A stretch of DNA of 64,000 nucleotides from Marinisporobacter sp. (GTDB lineage: Bacteria; Bacillota; Clostridia; Peptostreptococcales; Thermotaleaceae), in NCBI GenBank assembly GCA_025210525.1, contig JAOARP010000048.1, positions 18,541 through 82,540 of the forward strand, given 5' to 3'. The translations under genes and the position numbers were made by a program. This document shows positions 45,091 to 54,890 of the stretch, in pieces (position 1 is the first letter of the stretch; each line of letters starts with the position of its first letter). The notes under the pieces were generated by a model. It searched no databases. It saw only the letters and a program-made list of their open reading frames with translations, and was not told the DNA's origin.

Positions 45091-45125
45091 ATGATGACCA
45101 ATTATGAAAAGGGAGGACGACTGAC

Positions 45126-46625
45126 GTGTTAGAAAACAGAATTAGAAGAGAAGGTTTAAAGAACAAAATTGTTTCAGCTGAAGAAGCTGCTATGTTGATT
45201 AAAGATGGAATGACTATTGCTACAAGTGGATTTACTCCTTCTGGATATCCTAAAGCTGTACCACTAGCTTTAGCTAAAAGAGCTGAAAATGGAGAAGAGA
45301 TAGGGGTAACGGTTATAACAGGAGCTTCTGTAGGAGATGAATTAGATGGAGCGCTAACAAGAAGTGGTGTAATGAAAAGAAGATTCCCTTATCAAACAAA
45401 TAAAGATTCAAGAAATGCCATCAATAATGGTACTTTAATGTATCAAGATATGCATTTAAGCCATGTACCACAATTTATTGATTATGGATATTTTGGAAAA
45501 ATAGATGTAGCAATTGTTGAAGCCTTAGCAATAACTGAGGAAGGTGGAATTATTCCTACTACATCTGTAGGTGTTTCACCTCATGCTATAAAAAATGCTG
45601 AAAAAATTATTGTTGAAATCAATACAAGTCAACCAATGGAATTAGAAGGAGTACATGATATATATATTCCAGAAAGACCTCCACATAGAAAGCCTATTCC
45701 GATTATTCACCCTGGAGATCGAATTGGTACGTCGTATATACCTTGTGATCCAGAAAAAATTGCAGCAATTGTCGTTACAGATATAACAGATAAAGTTAGA
45801 CCATTAGGCGCAATAGATGAGGATTCTAAGAAAATATCAGCACATATTATAGAATTCTTAGAACATGAAGTGAAGATGGGAAGACTTCCTGAAAATTTAC
45901 TACCTCTTCAATCAGGCGTAGGATCTGTAGCCAATGCAGTTTTAGGAGGATTGGTTGAATCTAAATTTGAAAATCTTACTTGCTATACAGAAGTAATACA
46001 AGATTCTATGTTTGACTTAATTGATGCTGGAAAAGTAACTGTTGCTTCCGGAACATCCTTTACACCATCAGAAGAAGGATTAAAGAGACTTCTAGGGAAT
46101 ATGGAGCATTATGCAAAACATTGTGTCCTGCGACCAATGGAAATTAGTAATAACCCAGAAGTAGCTAGAAGACTTGGTGTAATTGCTATGAATACAGCTA
46201 TAGAAGTAGATATTTATGGACATGTAAATTCAACAAATATTATGGGATCTCGTTTGATGAATGGTCTTGGAGGATCAGGAGATTTCACAAGAAATGCATA
46301 TCTATCTATATTTACAACTGTATCTACAGCGAAAAATGGAGATATTTCTTCTATTGTTCCTAAGGCATCCCATATAGATCATACAGAACATGATGTATGT
46401 GTTATTGTAACAGAGCAAGGACTTGCTGATTTAAGAGGAACTTCGCCAAGAGAAAGAGCAAGAAAGATTATACAAAATTGTGCTCATCCTGATTATAAAG
46501 ACATGCTAATGGATTACCTAGAAAGAGCTGAAAAAGGGAAATTCAAGCATGAACCACATTTGATAGGAGAGGCATTATCTTGGCATGAAAGATTTTTAGA
46601 GACAGGAAGTATGAAAATAAAATAG
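45126..46625 (+). CDS. Acetyl-CoA hydrolase/transferase family CoA-transferase (succinate/propionate type)
   Basis: 499 residues, GTG start with GGGAGGA. Family I CoA-transferase of the Cat1/acetyl-CoA hydrolase group: VSAEEAAMLIKDGMTIATSGFTPSGYPKAVP (about 17-47), the active-site Glu in TCYTEVIQDSMFDLID, and the oxyanion motif NGLGGSGDFTRN. Relatives exchange CoA between succinate, acetate and propionate. Next to methylmalonyl-CoA mutase and decarboxylase, the sensible reaction is propionyl-CoA + succinate to propionate + succinyl-CoA (or the reverse). Substrate choice is inferred. Confidence 0.9.
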   Translation: MLENRIRREGLKNKIVSAEEAAMLIKDGMTIATSGFTPSGYPKAVPLALAKRAENGEEIGVTVITGASVGDELDGALTRSGVMKRRFPYQTNKDSRNAINNGTLMYQDMHLSHVPQFIDYGYFGKIDVAIVEALAITEEGGIIPTTSVGVSPHAIKNAEKIIVEINTSQPMELEGVHDIYIPERPPHRKPIPIIHPGDRIGTSYIPCDPEKIAAIVVTDITDKVRPLGAIDEDSKKISAHIIEFLEHEVKMGRLPENLLPLQSGVGSVANAVLGGLVESKFENLTCYTEVIQDSMFDLIDAGKVTVASGTSFTPSEEGLKRLLGNMEHYAKHCVLRPMEISNNPEVARRLGVIAMNTAIEVDIYGHVNSTNIMGSRLMNGLGGSGDFTRNAYLSIFTTVSTAKNGDISSIVPKASHIDHTEHDVCVIVTEQGLADLRGTSPRERARKIIQNCAHPDYKDMLMDYLERAEKGKFKHEPHLIGEALSWHERFLETGSMKIK

Positions 46626-46769
46626 CATATGTATACTTTTTTAGGTGTGTATGTTATATAACAGAATGTATACATATATACTTCAAAAAACTGGGTACAA
46701 AAAATGTTGATTTGTGGTATTCTAAAAATATATTAGATAAATATATAAGCTTTAAGAAGGAGGAAAAAT

Positions 46770-48446
46770 ATGTTTGAAAAAGAGAGATTAGGAAAAGTAA
46801 AGGAAAGCTTTGATGCTTTTGATGCAAAGGTGGCAGAAGCACTAAAAAAGAGACCAGAAAGAAAAGAAGTATTTGAAACTGGTTCAGGAGCAGTTGTAAA
46901 CAGACTTTATACTCCTCTTGACATTGAAGGATTTGATTATGAAAATGATTTAGGTATGCCAGGTAGTTATCCTTATACTAGAGGGGTACAGCCTACTATG
47001 TATAGAGGAAGATTTTGGACAATGCGTATGTATGCAGGATTTGCTACTGCTGAAGAGTCCAACAAGCGTTATAAATTCTTAATTGAACAAGGATCAATGG
47101 GCCTTTCAGTTGCATTTGACCTTCCAACACAAATTGGTTATGATTCAGATCATGCACTAGCAGAAGGAGAAGTTGGAAAAGTTGGAGTTGCTATAGACTC
47201 ATTAGCAGATATGGAAATTTTATTTGATGGAATTCCACTAGATAAAGTTTCAACTTCTATGACAATCAATGCACCAGCGTCTGTACTTTTAGCTATGTAC
47301 ATAGCTGTAGCAGAAAAACAAGGTGTAACAGCTGATAAATTAAGAGGTACTATCCAAAATGATATCTTAAAAGAGTATATAGCTCGTGGAACATATATCT
47401 TCCCAACAGAAGCTTCTATGAGACTGATCACAAATATATTTGAATATTGTTCTAAAGAAGTGCCACTATGGAATACGATCTCAATTTCTGGATATCACAT
47501 TAGAGAAGCAGGTTCAACTGCTGCTCAAGAAGTTGGATTTACACTTTCAGATGGTATTGCTTATGTAGATGCTGCAATCAAAGCAGGACTTGATGTAGAT
47601 ACATTTGCACCAAGACTTTCATTCTTCTTTAATGCACACAATGATATTTTAGAAGAGGTTGCTAAATATAGAGCAGCAAGAAGATTATGGGCAAGAATTA
47701 TGAAAGAAAGATTTGGAGCGAAAAAGCCTAAGTCTATGGCACTTAAATTCCATACACAAACAGGTGGGTCTACCCTTACTGCACAACAACCAGAAAATAA
47801 TATTGTTCGTGTTGCTATTCAAACACTTGCAGCAGTACTTGGTGGAACTCAATCATTACACACAAACTCTAAAGATGAAGCATTGGCTCTTCCTACAGAA
47901 GATTCTGTAAGAGTTGCTCTTAGAACACAACAAATCGTGGCATATGAGAGTGGTGCTGCTGATACAGTAGACCCATTAGCAGGTTCATACTATATTGAAG
48001 CAAAAACAAAAGCTATTGAAGAAGAAGCTATGGAATACATCAAGAAGATCGATGAAATCGGTGGAGCACCAAGAGCTATCGACAATGGTTATATCCAACA
48101 AGAAATTATGGATGCAGCATATAACTATCAAAAGGATATTGAAAATGGTAAGAGAATTATTGTTGGTATGAATAAGTTCCAAATTGAAGAAGAAGCTCCA
48201 AAGGGATTATTAAAAGTAGATCCTTCTGTTGGAGAATTACAAAAATCAAAAATTCAAGCATTAAAAGAAAAAAGAGATAATGCAGCAGTAGAAGAAAGAT
48301 TAGAAGCTTTAAGAACAGCTTGCAAGAGTGATGAAAACCTAATGCCATATATCTTAGATGCTGTAAGAGCTTATGGTACACTAGGAGAAATCTGTGGTGT
48401 GATGAGAGAAGTTTTTGGTGAGTATCAACAAAGCGTACAATTATAG
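46770..48446 (+). CDS. mcmA: Methylmalonyl-CoA mutase, large (catalytic) subunit
   Basis: 558 residues: the TIM-barrel substrate domain only, with the B12 domain on a separate chain downstream. Rearranges succinyl-CoA and (R)-methylmalonyl-CoA by a radical route. Counting from the start, Y88 (RMYAGF), Q196 (GTIQND), R206 (YIARGTY) and H243 (SGYHIREAG) line up with Y89, Q197, R207 and H244 of the Propionibacterium enzyme. Isobutyryl-CoA mutases have Phe and Gln instead of Tyr and Arg, so methylmalonyl-CoA specificity is supported. AAGGAGGA ribosome binding site. Confidence 0.95.
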   Translation: MFEKERLGKVKESFDAFDAKVAEALKKRPERKEVFETGSGAVVNRLYTPLDIEGFDYENDLGMPGSYPYTRGVQPTMYRGRFWTMRMYAGFATAEESNKRYKFLIEQGSMGLSVAFDLPTQIGYDSDHALAEGEVGKVGVAIDSLADMEILFDGIPLDKVSTSMTINAPASVLLAMYIAVAEKQGVTADKLRGTIQNDILKEYIARGTYIFPTEASMRLITNIFEYCSKEVPLWNTISISGYHIREAGSTAAQEVGFTLSDGIAYVDAAIKAGLDVDTFAPRLSFFFNAHNDILEEVAKYRAARRLWARIMKERFGAKKPKSMALKFHTQTGGSTLTAQQPENNIVRVAIQTLAAVLGGTQSLHTNSKDEALALPTEDSVRVALRTQQIVAYESGAADTVDPLAGSYYIEAKTKAIEEEAMEYIKKIDEIGGAPRAIDNGYIQQEIMDAAYNYQKDIENGKRIIVGMNKFQIEEEAPKGLLKVDPSVGELQKSKIQALKEKRDNAAVEERLEALRTACKSDENLMPYILDAVRAYGTLGEICGVMREVFGEYQQSVQL

Positions 48447-48513
48447 ACAAATAGTCATTGAATGTACTTTTAAGGATAGATGTTTGGGAAGATAAAATAA
48501 GGAGGAAAAATTC

Positions 48514-48912
48514 ATGGATAGACCAATTAGAGTATTAGTTTCAAAACCAGGGCTGGATGGACACGATAGAGGAGCAAAGGTAATCGCAAGAGCTTTAAGA
48601 GATGCGGGTATGGAGGTTATCTATACTGGACTTAGACAAACACCTGAGCAGATTGTAAATGCTGCTATTCAAGAAGACGTAGATTGTATTGCAATGAGTA
48701 TTTTATCTGGAGCACATAATACGTTGCTTCCTAAGGTTGTAGAGCTTCTTAAGGCTGAAAACGTAGATGATATTCTAGTAGTTGGTGGAGGAGTTATTCC
48801 TGATGATGATATTCCTTTCTTAAAAGAAAAAGGTATCGAAGAAGTATTTACACCTGGAACACCAACTTCTGTAACAATAGATTACATTAGAGAAAATATC
48901 AAAAGAAAATAA
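48514..48912 (+). CDS. mcmB: Methylmalonyl-CoA mutase, cobalamin-binding small subunit
   Basis: 132 residues, a stand-alone B12-binding domain. [23 protein letters not shown] holds the DxHxxG motif with the cobalt-ligating H17; MSILSGAHN and [11 protein letters not shown] form the nucleotide-tail pocket. It joins with the large subunit encoded 67 bp upstream. Separate chains of this kind are known in archaea and some anaerobic bacteria. AAGGAGGA precedes the ATG. A 14-bp hairpin without T-run follows (48929-48961), perhaps protecting the mRNA end. Confidence 0.95.
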   Translation: MDRPIRVLVSKPGLDGHDRGAKVIARALRDAGMEVIYTGLRQTPEQIVNAAIQEDVDCIAMSILSGAHNTLLPKVVELLKAENVDDILVVGGGVIPDDDIPFLKEKGIEEVFTPGTPTSVTIDYIRENIKRK

Positions 48913-48928
48913 TTAACATAACTATAGA

Positions 48929-48961
48929 TGCAGATTCAGACCTCTTGGTCTGTAGTCTGCA
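48929..48961 (+). other. Intercistronic hairpin between mcmB and meaB
   Basis: TGCAGATTCAGACC (48929-48942) pairs with GGTCTGTAGTCTGCA (48947-48961), about 14 bp with one bulge, 4-base loop, no T-run. More like an mRNA processing or stability element than a terminator. Confidence 0.55.
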
Positions 48962-48995
48962 ATTATAGTATGGTTAGGAAATAGGTGGTGAGCCA

Positions 48996-49931
48996 ATGGA
49001 TTTAGCACAAAGGTTATTAAATGGAGAAAAAAGAGCTGTTGCAAGACTAATTTCAATGGCAGAAAATCATGACAGGGAAGCTATTGACGTGTTAAAAAAA
49101 CTATATGAGAAAACGGGGAATGCTCATGTCGTTGGGATTACAGGACCTCCTGGAGCTGGTAAAAGCACATTGACCGATAAACTTGTAAAAGCTTTAAGAA
49201 GAGAAGGTAAAATGGTGGGAGTTATTGCTGTTGACCCTACAAGTCCTTTTACAGGTGGTTCAATATTAGGAGATCGTGTAAGAATGAATGAATTAAGTGT
49301 TGACCCTGGTGTTTTCATAAGAAGTATGGGAACAAGAGGTCATTTAGGAGGACTATCTAAGGCTACAGCTGCTGCTGTTAAGATTTTAGATATATATGGT
49401 GCAGACTATATATTTATTGAAACAGTAGGAGTAGGTCAATCAGAAGTAGATATTGCAAAAAATGCAGATACAACCCTCATGGTAATGGTGCCAGGGCTTG
49501 GAGATGATATTCAAGCTATAAAGGCCGGGATTATGGAAATCGGAGATGTATTTGCAGTAAACAAGGCAGATAGAGATGGTGCAAAAAGAACTGCAACAGA
49601 AATTGAAATGATGCTTGATTTTAATAAATCTGATTGGAGACCTCCAGTACAAAAAGTTATTGCTGTAAATAATCAAGGAATTGATGAATTGTTAGACCAT
49701 GTTAAAGAGCATATGAATCATTTAAAAGAAACTGGGAAATTGCAAAAGAAAAGAACAGAAAACAGCAAAATTGAAATTGTTGACTTGATTCAGCAAAGAT
49801 TAATGCAAATGATTCTAGATAAATCTAGTAAAGAAGAGCTTGTAAATCAGCTAGCAGAAGAGGTTGCGTTAAGAAAAAATGATCCATATTCTGCAGCGGA
49901 AAATATACTAGAAAAAATAAAACAGTCATAA
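48996..49931 (+). CDS. meaB: MeaB/ArgK-type GTPase, mutase chaperone
   Basis: 311 residues. G3E-type P-loop GTPase with Walker A GPPGAGKST (50-58), VIAVDPTSPFTGGSILGDRVRM (about 74-95), IETVGVGQSEVDIA and NKAD (base specificity). MeaB proteins gate loading and repair of adenosylcobalamin in methylmalonyl-CoA mutase. GGTGGTGAG ribosome binding site. Encoded just after the mutase subunits, which makes the partner clear. Confidence 0.95.
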   Translation: MDLAQRLLNGEKRAVARLISMAENHDREAIDVLKKLYEKTGNAHVVGITGPPGAGKSTLTDKLVKALRREGKMVGVIAVDPTSPFTGGSILGDRVRMNELSVDPGVFIRSMGTRGHLGGLSKATAAAVKILDIYGADYIFIETVGVGQSEVDIAKNADTTLMVMVPGLGDDIQAIKAGIMEIGDVFAVNKADRDGAKRTATEIEMMLDFNKSDWRPPVQKVIAVNNQGIDELLDHVKEHMNHLKETGKLQKKRTENSKIEIVDLIQQRLMQMILDKSSKEELVNQLAEEVALRKNDPYSAAENILEKIKQS

Positions 49932-49952
49932 GATTCAAAAGATTAAAAAATA

Positions 49953-49988
49953 GGAAATATTGCAAGAAATATTGCAGGAAATATTGAT
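49953..49988 (+). repeat. Three tandem 12-bp repeats before the epimerase gene
   Basis: GGAAATATTGCA (49953-49964), AGAAATATTGCA (49965-49976), GGAAATATTGAT (49977-49988). Confidence 0.85.
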
Positions 49989-50106
49989 CGTCTGAAAATA
50001 ATAGTGTATTATGAGGTAAGGGTTTCATAGCCCTGAAATAATGCCCAATAAATATATAAATGCCCAAAAACAATGATGCCCGAAAAATCAATGAGGAGGA
50101 TGAAAA

Positions 50107-50511
50107 ATGAAAGTATTAAAGGTTGACCATATTGGTGTTGCTGTAAAAAATCTTGAAGAAAGTTTAAAATTCTATCAAGAAATGCTTGGTCTTGATTTAC
50201 AAGGAACAGAAGTTGTAGAAGAGCAAAAAGTAAAAGTAGCATTTTTACCTGTTGGAGAAAGTGAAATTGAGTTATTAGAATCAACAGATCCAGATGGTCC
50301 TATTGCAAAGTTCATTGAGAAAAAAGGATCAGGTCTTCAGCACGTTGCATTAAGAGTGCCAAATATTGAGGAAGCAATTGCAGAATTAAAAGAAAAAGGC
50401 GTTAGAATGATTGATGAAAAACCAAGATACGGTGCTGGTGGTGCAAAAATTGCATTTTGTCATCCAAAGAGTACAAATGGTGTATTGTTAGAACTAAGCG
50501 AGAGAGAATAG
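50107..50511 (+). CDS. mce: Methylmalonyl-CoA epimerase
   Basis: 134 residues, vicinal oxygen chelate fold. Interconverts (R)- and (S)-methylmalonyl-CoA, linking mutase and decarboxylase. [19 protein letters not shown] (6-24) with the metal His, [32 protein letters not shown] with second metal His, and VLLELSE near the end with metal Glu. Ribosome binding site GAGGAGGA. Position between meaB and mmdA fits exactly. Confidence 0.95.
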   Translation: MKVLKVDHIGVAVKNLEESLKFYQEMLGLDLQGTEVVEEQKVKVAFLPVGESEIELLESTDPDGPIAKFIEKKGSGLQHVALRVPNIEEAIAELKEKGVRMIDEKPRYGAGGAKIAFCHPKSTNGVLLELSERE

Positions 50512-50562
50512 TTCCTAAGCTATCTATAAAGGTAGCTTCACAAGTGATAGGAGGTTAGACAA

Positions 50563-52110
50563 ATGGCAAATAACAAAATAGAAGATTTGCGTAAACGCAA
50601 GGAAAAAATTACTCTTGGCGGTGGCGTAAAGAGAATAGATAAGCAACACAAAAACGGAAAGCTTACTGCAAGAGAGAGAATGAATTTACTATTTGATGAA
50701 GGAACTTTTGTTGAATTAGATGCTTTTGTTAAGCATAGATGTACAAACTTCGGAATGGAAAAGCAAGAAGCTCCAGGAGAAGGTGTTGTTACGGGATATG
50801 GTATGGTTGATGGAAGATTAGTTTATGCATTTGCTCAAGATTTCACAGTAATTGGTGGTTCTTTAGGAGAAATGCATGCAGCAAAAATTGTAAAGGTACA
50901 AGAAAATGCATTAAAGGTAGGAGCTCCTGTTGTAGGAATGAATGATTCAGGTGGAGCTAGAATCCAAGAAGCTGTAGATGCACTTTCTGGATACGGAAAA
51001 ATATTCTTCAATAATACCATTGCATCAGGTGTAATTCCTCAAATATCAGCTATTATGGGTCCATCAGCAGGTGGTGCTGTATATTCTCCAGGAATAACAG
51101 ACTTTATCTACATGGTAGACCAAACTAGTAAAATGTTTATTACAGGACCACAGGTTATCAAAACGGTTACTGGTGAAGAAGTTTCAGCGGAAGCTTTAGG
51201 TGGAGCAATGACACACAACTCAACAAGTGGTGTTGCACACTTTGTAGCTCAAAATGATGAAGACTGTATTATGCAAATCAGAAGATTACTTAGCTTCTTA
51301 CCATCAAACAATATGGAAACAGTGCCTTGCTATGGAACAGAAGATGATATTAATAGATTAATTCCAGAGCTTGATGATTTACTTCCAGACAATCCAAATA
51401 AGCCATATGACATGTTTGATGTTATCTCAAGAATCGTTGATGATGGTGATTATTACGAATCACAACCACATTTTGCTAAAAATATTCTTACTTGCTTCGG
51501 AAGAATCAACGGAAATACAGTAGGAATCATTGCGAATCAACCAAAATTCTTAGCAGGATGTTTAGATATCAATGCTTCTGATAAATCAGCTAGATTTATA
51601 AGATTCTGTGATGCTTTCAATATTCCACTACTTAATATTGTAGATGTACCAGGATTCTTACCAGGAACGAACCAGGAATATGGTGGAATCATTAGACACG
51701 GAGCAAAAATGCTTTATGCATATAGTGAAGCAACAGTTCCTAAGGTAACATTGATTACAAGAAAAGCGTATGGTGGTTCATATATTGCTATGTGTAACAA
51801 AGAATTAGGAGCAGATGTAGTGCTTGCATGGCCAAGTTCAGAAATCGCAGTTATGGGACCACAAGGTGCTGCAAACATTATCTTTAGAAATGACATCAAA
51901 AATGCAGAAAACCCAGCTGAAGAAAGAGCGAAGAAAATCGCAGAATATACAGCTGAATTCGCAACTCCTTATAAAGCAGCAGAAAGAGGATATGTGGATG
52001 ATGTAATCGAACCAAATGCATCAAGACCAAGACTTGTAGATGCATTCAATATGCTTATGTCAAAGAGAGAAAGTAGACCAGCTAAAAAGCACGGAAATAT
52101 TCCTCTATAA
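50563..52110 (+). CDS. mmdA: Methylmalonyl-CoA decarboxylase alpha subunit (carboxyltransferase)
   Basis: 515 residues; moves the carboxyl group of (S)-methylmalonyl-CoA to the biotin carrier. Carboxyltransferase fold in two crotonase-like halves: GKLTARERMNLLFDEGTFVELDAF, FAQDFTVIGGSLGEMHA, GMNDSGGARIQEAV, MGPSAGGAVYSPGITDF, and in the second half VDVPGFLPGTNQEYGGIIRHGAKMLYAY and RKAYGGSYIAM. The same fold serves propionyl-CoA carboxylase; the adjacent Na+-pump subunits (delta, gamma, beta) and absence of a biotin carboxylase gene mark it as decarboxylase. Confidence 0.95.
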   Translation: MANNKIEDLRKRKEKITLGGGVKRIDKQHKNGKLTARERMNLLFDEGTFVELDAFVKHRCTNFGMEKQEAPGEGVVTGYGMVDGRLVYAFAQDFTVIGGSLGEMHAAKIVKVQENALKVGAPVVGMNDSGGARIQEAVDALSGYGKIFFNNTIASGVIPQISAIMGPSAGGAVYSPGITDFIYMVDQTSKMFITGPQVIKTVTGEEVSAEALGGAMTHNSTSGVAHFVAQNDEDCIMQIRRLLSFLPSNNMETVPCYGTEDDINRLIPELDDLLPDNPNKPYDMFDVISRIVDDGDYYESQPHFAKNILTCFGRINGNTVGIIANQPKFLAGCLDINASDKSARFIRFCDAFNIPLLNIVDVPGFLPGTNQEYGGIIRHGAKMLYAYSEATVPKVTLITRKAYGGSYIAMCNKELGADVVLAWPSSEIAVMGPQGAANIIFRNDIKNAENPAEERAKKIAEYTAEFATPYKAAERGYVDDVIEPNASRPRLVDAFNMLMSKRESRPAKKHGNIPL

Positions 52111-52175
52111 GAAAGGAATAGGCTGACTATCTTATATTACGAATGTTTTAGACTCTTAAAAAGAGAGGTGAAAAT

Positions 52176-52595
52176 ATGGATAATTTATCATTGCTAGAAA
52201 AATTTGCCGATCCAGAGATTATGCAAACCTTATCTATGGGTGAGAAAATGTTAGCTTCTCTATATGTAATGATTTTAGGGATGGCAGTAACTTTTGTTGC
52301 ATTATGTATTCTATGGGGCTTAATTATAATCATGTCTAATGTGGTTAATGGAGCGAAGAAGAAAGAGACAAATGTTGTTAAAGCTCCTGTTCCAGTGGCA
52401 GCTCCTGCACCAGTAGCAGAAGTAGAAAAAGAAGAAGAAAATGAAGAACTAGTTGCAGTAATCACTGCGGCTATTGCGGCAAGTCTTCAAACTTCTACCC
52501 ACAATATTATTGTAAGAAATATTACAAGAGTAAGTGATGCAACACCAGCGTGGGGAAGAATGGGAAGAATGGAGCAGATGAATAATAACTTCTAA
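52176..52595 (+). CDS. mmdD: Methylmalonyl-CoA decarboxylase delta subunit (OadG family)
   Basis: 139 residues. One membrane span (about 24-52; LASLYVMILGMAVTFVALCILWGLIIIM), a Pro/Ala/Glu linker, then the short conserved tail AVITAAIAASLQTS....RVSDATPAWGRMGRMEQM. In Veillonella and Propionigenium the delta subunit assembles alpha and beta and its C-terminus binds alpha. GAGAGGTG ribosome binding site. Confidence 0.93.
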   Translation: MDNLSLLEKFADPEIMQTLSMGEKMLASLYVMILGMAVTFVALCILWGLIIIMSNVVNGAKKKETNVVKAPVPVAAPAPVAEVEKEEENEELVAVITAAIAASLQTSTHNIIVRNITRVSDATPAWGRMGRMEQMNNNF

Positions 52596-52641
52596 AGTAA
52601 AAATTTTATTACAGATAAGAGCTTAGAGGAGGAGTAAAATA

Positions 52642-53034
52642 ATGAAAAAGTTTAATATAACTGTAAACGGAAAAGCGTATGAAGTGGAAGTAGAAGAAGT
52701 TGGGGGAGTAGCAGCACCAGCTCCAGTGGCAAGACCAGCAGCACCAGCACCAAGACCAGCGGCACCAGCACCAAAGGCAGCACCAGCACCAAAAGCGGCT
52801 CCAGCAGCAGCTCCAGCTGGAGGTAATTCAGTAACAGCTCCAATGCCAGGAACGATTTTAGATGTGAAAGTAAATGTTGGAGATACGGTTGAGAACGGAC
52901 AGGTATTATTAATTCTAGAAGCAATGAAAATGGAAAATGAAATTATGGCACCAGCAGGTGGTAAGGTTGTAGCCATCAATGCAAGCAAAGGTGCTTCTGT
53001 AAGCGCAGGAGATGTATTAGTAGTATTAGGATAG
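52642..53034 (+). CDS. mmdC: Methylmalonyl-CoA decarboxylase gamma subunit (biotin carrier)
   Basis: 130 residues. Short beta-strand start, a flexible Ala/Pro hinge (about residues 24-60), then a biotinyl domain with the biotin attachment site EAMKMEN, K96. Carries carboxyl-biotin from the alpha subunit to the membrane beta subunit. Ribosome binding site GAGGAGG. The biotin ligase gene birA lies 5 kb downstream. Confidence 0.96.
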   Translation: MKKFNITVNGKAYEVEVEEVGGVAAPAPVARPAAPAPRPAAPAPKAAPAPKAAPAAAPAGGNSVTAPMPGTILDVKVNVGDTVENGQVLLILEAMKMENEIMAPAGGKVVAINASKGASVSAGDVLVVLG

Positions 53035-53073
53035 TTTCCTGTACCCTAAACTCAAAAGAAAGGAGATGCAGCA

Positions 53074-54216
53074 ATGGTACAAACTATCATAAAATTTTTA
53101 AATAGTACCGGTTTTGTAGGGTTGTTTGAACAACCTAAAAGTATTATTATGATCCTTGTCTCTTTTGTACTTTTATACTTAGCCATTAAAAAAGGTTTCG
53201 AGCCTTTATTATTAGTACCTATTGCATTCGGTATGTTCTTAACAAACCTACCATATGCAAATATGATGTTACCACATGGCGGACACGGTGAACCAGGAGG
53301 ACTTTTGTGGTATTTCTTCCAAGGGGATGAATTAGGAATATTCCCACCAATTATCTTTATGGGTGTAGGAGCCATGACAGACTTTGGACCACTTATTGCG
53401 AACCCAAGAGCTCTACTATTAGGAGCAGCAGCTCAATTTGGTATTTTTACTACATTTATTGGCTCTATTCTTTGGGGCTTTACAGGACAACAAGCAGGAG
53501 CTATTGGAATTATCGGAGGAGCAGATGGTCCTACAGCAATTTTCTTAGCTTCAAGACTAGCACCAGAACTATTAGGCGCTATTGCTGTTGCGGCTTATTC
53601 ATATATGGCATTAGTACCAATTATTCAGCCGCCAATTATGAAGGCTTTAACAACAAAAGAGGAACGTATGATCAAAATGGATCAGTTAAGACCAGTAACA
53701 AAAACAGAAAAAGTATTATTCCCAATTATGGTTACATTAGTAGTATCTTTAATGCTTCCACCAGCAGCAACATTAATCGGTATGTTAATGCTTGGAAACC
53801 TATTTAAAGAGTCCGGTGTTACAGGAAGACTTGCTGATGTTGCGCAAAATGCGTTAATCAACATCATCACAATCTTACTAGGTCTTTCAGTAGGAGCTAC
53901 TGCAACAGCAGAAGCATTCTTAACACCACAAACATTAAAAATCATTTTCTTAGGAGTACTAGCTTTTGGAGTAGGTACAGCAGCAGGTGTTATCTTAGCA
54001 AAAATTATGAACAAATTATCAGGTGGAAAAATCAATCCACTAATCGGTTCAGCAGGAGTTTCTGCAGTTCCAATGGCAGCGAGAGTTTCTCAAGTTGTTG
54101 GACAAAAAGAAAATCCTTCAAACTTCTTATTGATGCATGCTATGGGTCCTAATGTTGCAGGGGTTATCGGTTCAGCCGTTGCAGCAGGGGTTATGCTTTC
54201 ATTGTTCGGGCAATAG
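53074..54216 (+). CDS. mmdB: Methylmalonyl-CoA decarboxylase beta subunit (Na+ pump)
   Basis: 380 residues, about nine to eleven membrane spans. Decarboxylates carboxybiotin and exports Na+. Conserved [16 protein letters not shown] with the essential Asp (D151), [14 protein letters not shown], and [20 protein letters not shown] plus [15 protein letters not shown] near the end. These are the OadB/MmdB/GcdB signatures. AAGGAGATG ribosome binding site. Last gene of the propionate block, closed by a strong terminator. Confidence 0.96.
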   Translation: MVQTIIKFLNSTGFVGLFEQPKSIIMILVSFVLLYLAIKKGFEPLLLVPIAFGMFLTNLPYANMMLPHGGHGEPGGLLWYFFQGDELGIFPPIIFMGVGAMTDFGPLIANPRALLLGAAAQFGIFTTFIGSILWGFTGQQAGAIGIIGGADGPTAIFLASRLAPELLGAIAVAAYSYMALVPIIQPPIMKALTTKEERMIKMDQLRPVTKTEKVLFPIMVTLVVSLMLPPAATLIGMLMLGNLFKESGVTGRLADVAQNALINIITILLGLSVGATATAEAFLTPQTLKIIFLGVLAFGVGTAAGVILAKIMNKLSGGKINPLIGSAGVSAVPMAARVSQVVGQKENPSNFLLMHAMGPNVAGVIGSAVAAGVMLSLFGQ

Positions 54217-54224
54217 ATACAAAA

Positions 54225-54259
54225 AACAGGCAGATGTTATCTGTCTGTTTTTTTATTTT
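54225..54259 (+). terminator. Terminator of the methylmalonyl-CoA decarboxylase operon
   Basis: 11-bp stem with one wobble (54225-54235 with 54239-54249), 3-base loop, followed by TTTTTATTTTTT. Confidence 0.9.
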
Positions 54260-54410
54260 TTAAAAATATAGATGTATTGTTTTTTTACCTATGGTCATAA
54301 TCTTTGAATAGAACATGCAAGGTGCTCGAAGAATGGATCATAAATGGATCTTTTGATTGAGAGATCTATAAAAGTTATTGATGCATAAATAACTGAATAC
54401 AATGAATATT

Positions 54411-54439
54411 TTGACAAAAATAGGGCTGTATGATATACT
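54411..54439 (+). promoter_or_regulatory. Strong sigma-A promoter inside the gene-free region before opu
   Basis: TTGACA (54411-54416), 17-bp spacer, TATACT (54434-54439). It lies 500 bp ahead of the next gene, which has a nearer promoter. Confidence 0.7.
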
Positions 54440-54445
54440 TAAAAG

Positions 54446-54815
54446 AGTTAGGGGGTATATCCTTGTAACTGCCAAAATACAACGTCAAAAACTACCGTGT
54501 TTATAGGGTATATAAAATATGATTTTGTATGCTGATGATGATAATTTTTTAGATGAATTTTTGTAATTTAATATACTTTTCTATTTTTTCTAACTATCTA
54601 AAGAGTCGTCTTTATGAATTTTTTCTCATCATCCTTTAAAGGATTGAGTCTGTTGATTATTTTCTTATAAACCTATCATAAAAAATTATAAACCATTAAT
54701 TTCTTAGTATGCCATAAATGGTAAATAAATTTTAATGACTTAAGACAGCTGAGATGATAGCTTGTGTTTTAAGTTTTGCGTGACTGATACTAGAAAAGAT
54801 TTCTAGTGTTTGTTT
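54446..54815 (+). ncRNA. Possible non-coding RNA or long structured leader before opu genes
   Basis: A region of about 370 bp with no protein frame longer than about 15 codons, starting at a near-consensus promoter. It contains a local fold near 54457-54512, a 14-bp palindrome ATCCTTTAAAGGAT (54631-54644) and an 8-bp hairpin ACTAGAAA/TTTCTAGT near 54790-54808 followed by GTTTGTTTA. It does not match riboswitch classes that I can recall. Boundaries are guesses. Confidence 0.3.
54519..54566 (+). CDS. Possible 15-residue leader peptide
   Basis: ATG at 54519, TAA at 54564-54566, encoding MILYADDDNFLDEFL, with AGGG ten bases upstream. Acidic and very short. It may be chance; no repeat of a regulatory codon is seen. 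Confidence 0.15.
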   Translation: MILYADDDNFLDEFL

Positions 54816-54861
54816 ACCATATGAAAAAGATACAATTACGAAGCTTTTGTGATTGCTTTGT

Positions 54862-54890
54862 TTGTTGTGTGCAATTTTAATATGTATACA
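54862..54890 (+). promoter_or_regulatory. Sigma-A promoter of the glycine betaine transporter operon
   Basis: TTGTTG (54862-54867), 17-bp spacer, TATACA (54885-54890), 57 bp before the opuAC-like start. Confidence 0.55.

Noticed and set aside
46626..46769. Cobalamin riboswitch before the mutase gene
   Set aside because: Looked for because the enzyme needs B12, but no cobalamin-aptamer consensus is present in this short gap.
52623..52988. Reverse-strand frames rich in Ala, Gly or Leu opposite the biotin carrier gene
   Set aside because: They are the complement of the Ala/Pro hinge codons of MmdC; no start signals.
54631..54644. Palindrome ATCCTTTAAAGGAT as an attachment or integration site
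   Set aside because: No integrase or second copy in the window; 14-bp AT-rich palindromes can occur by chance.
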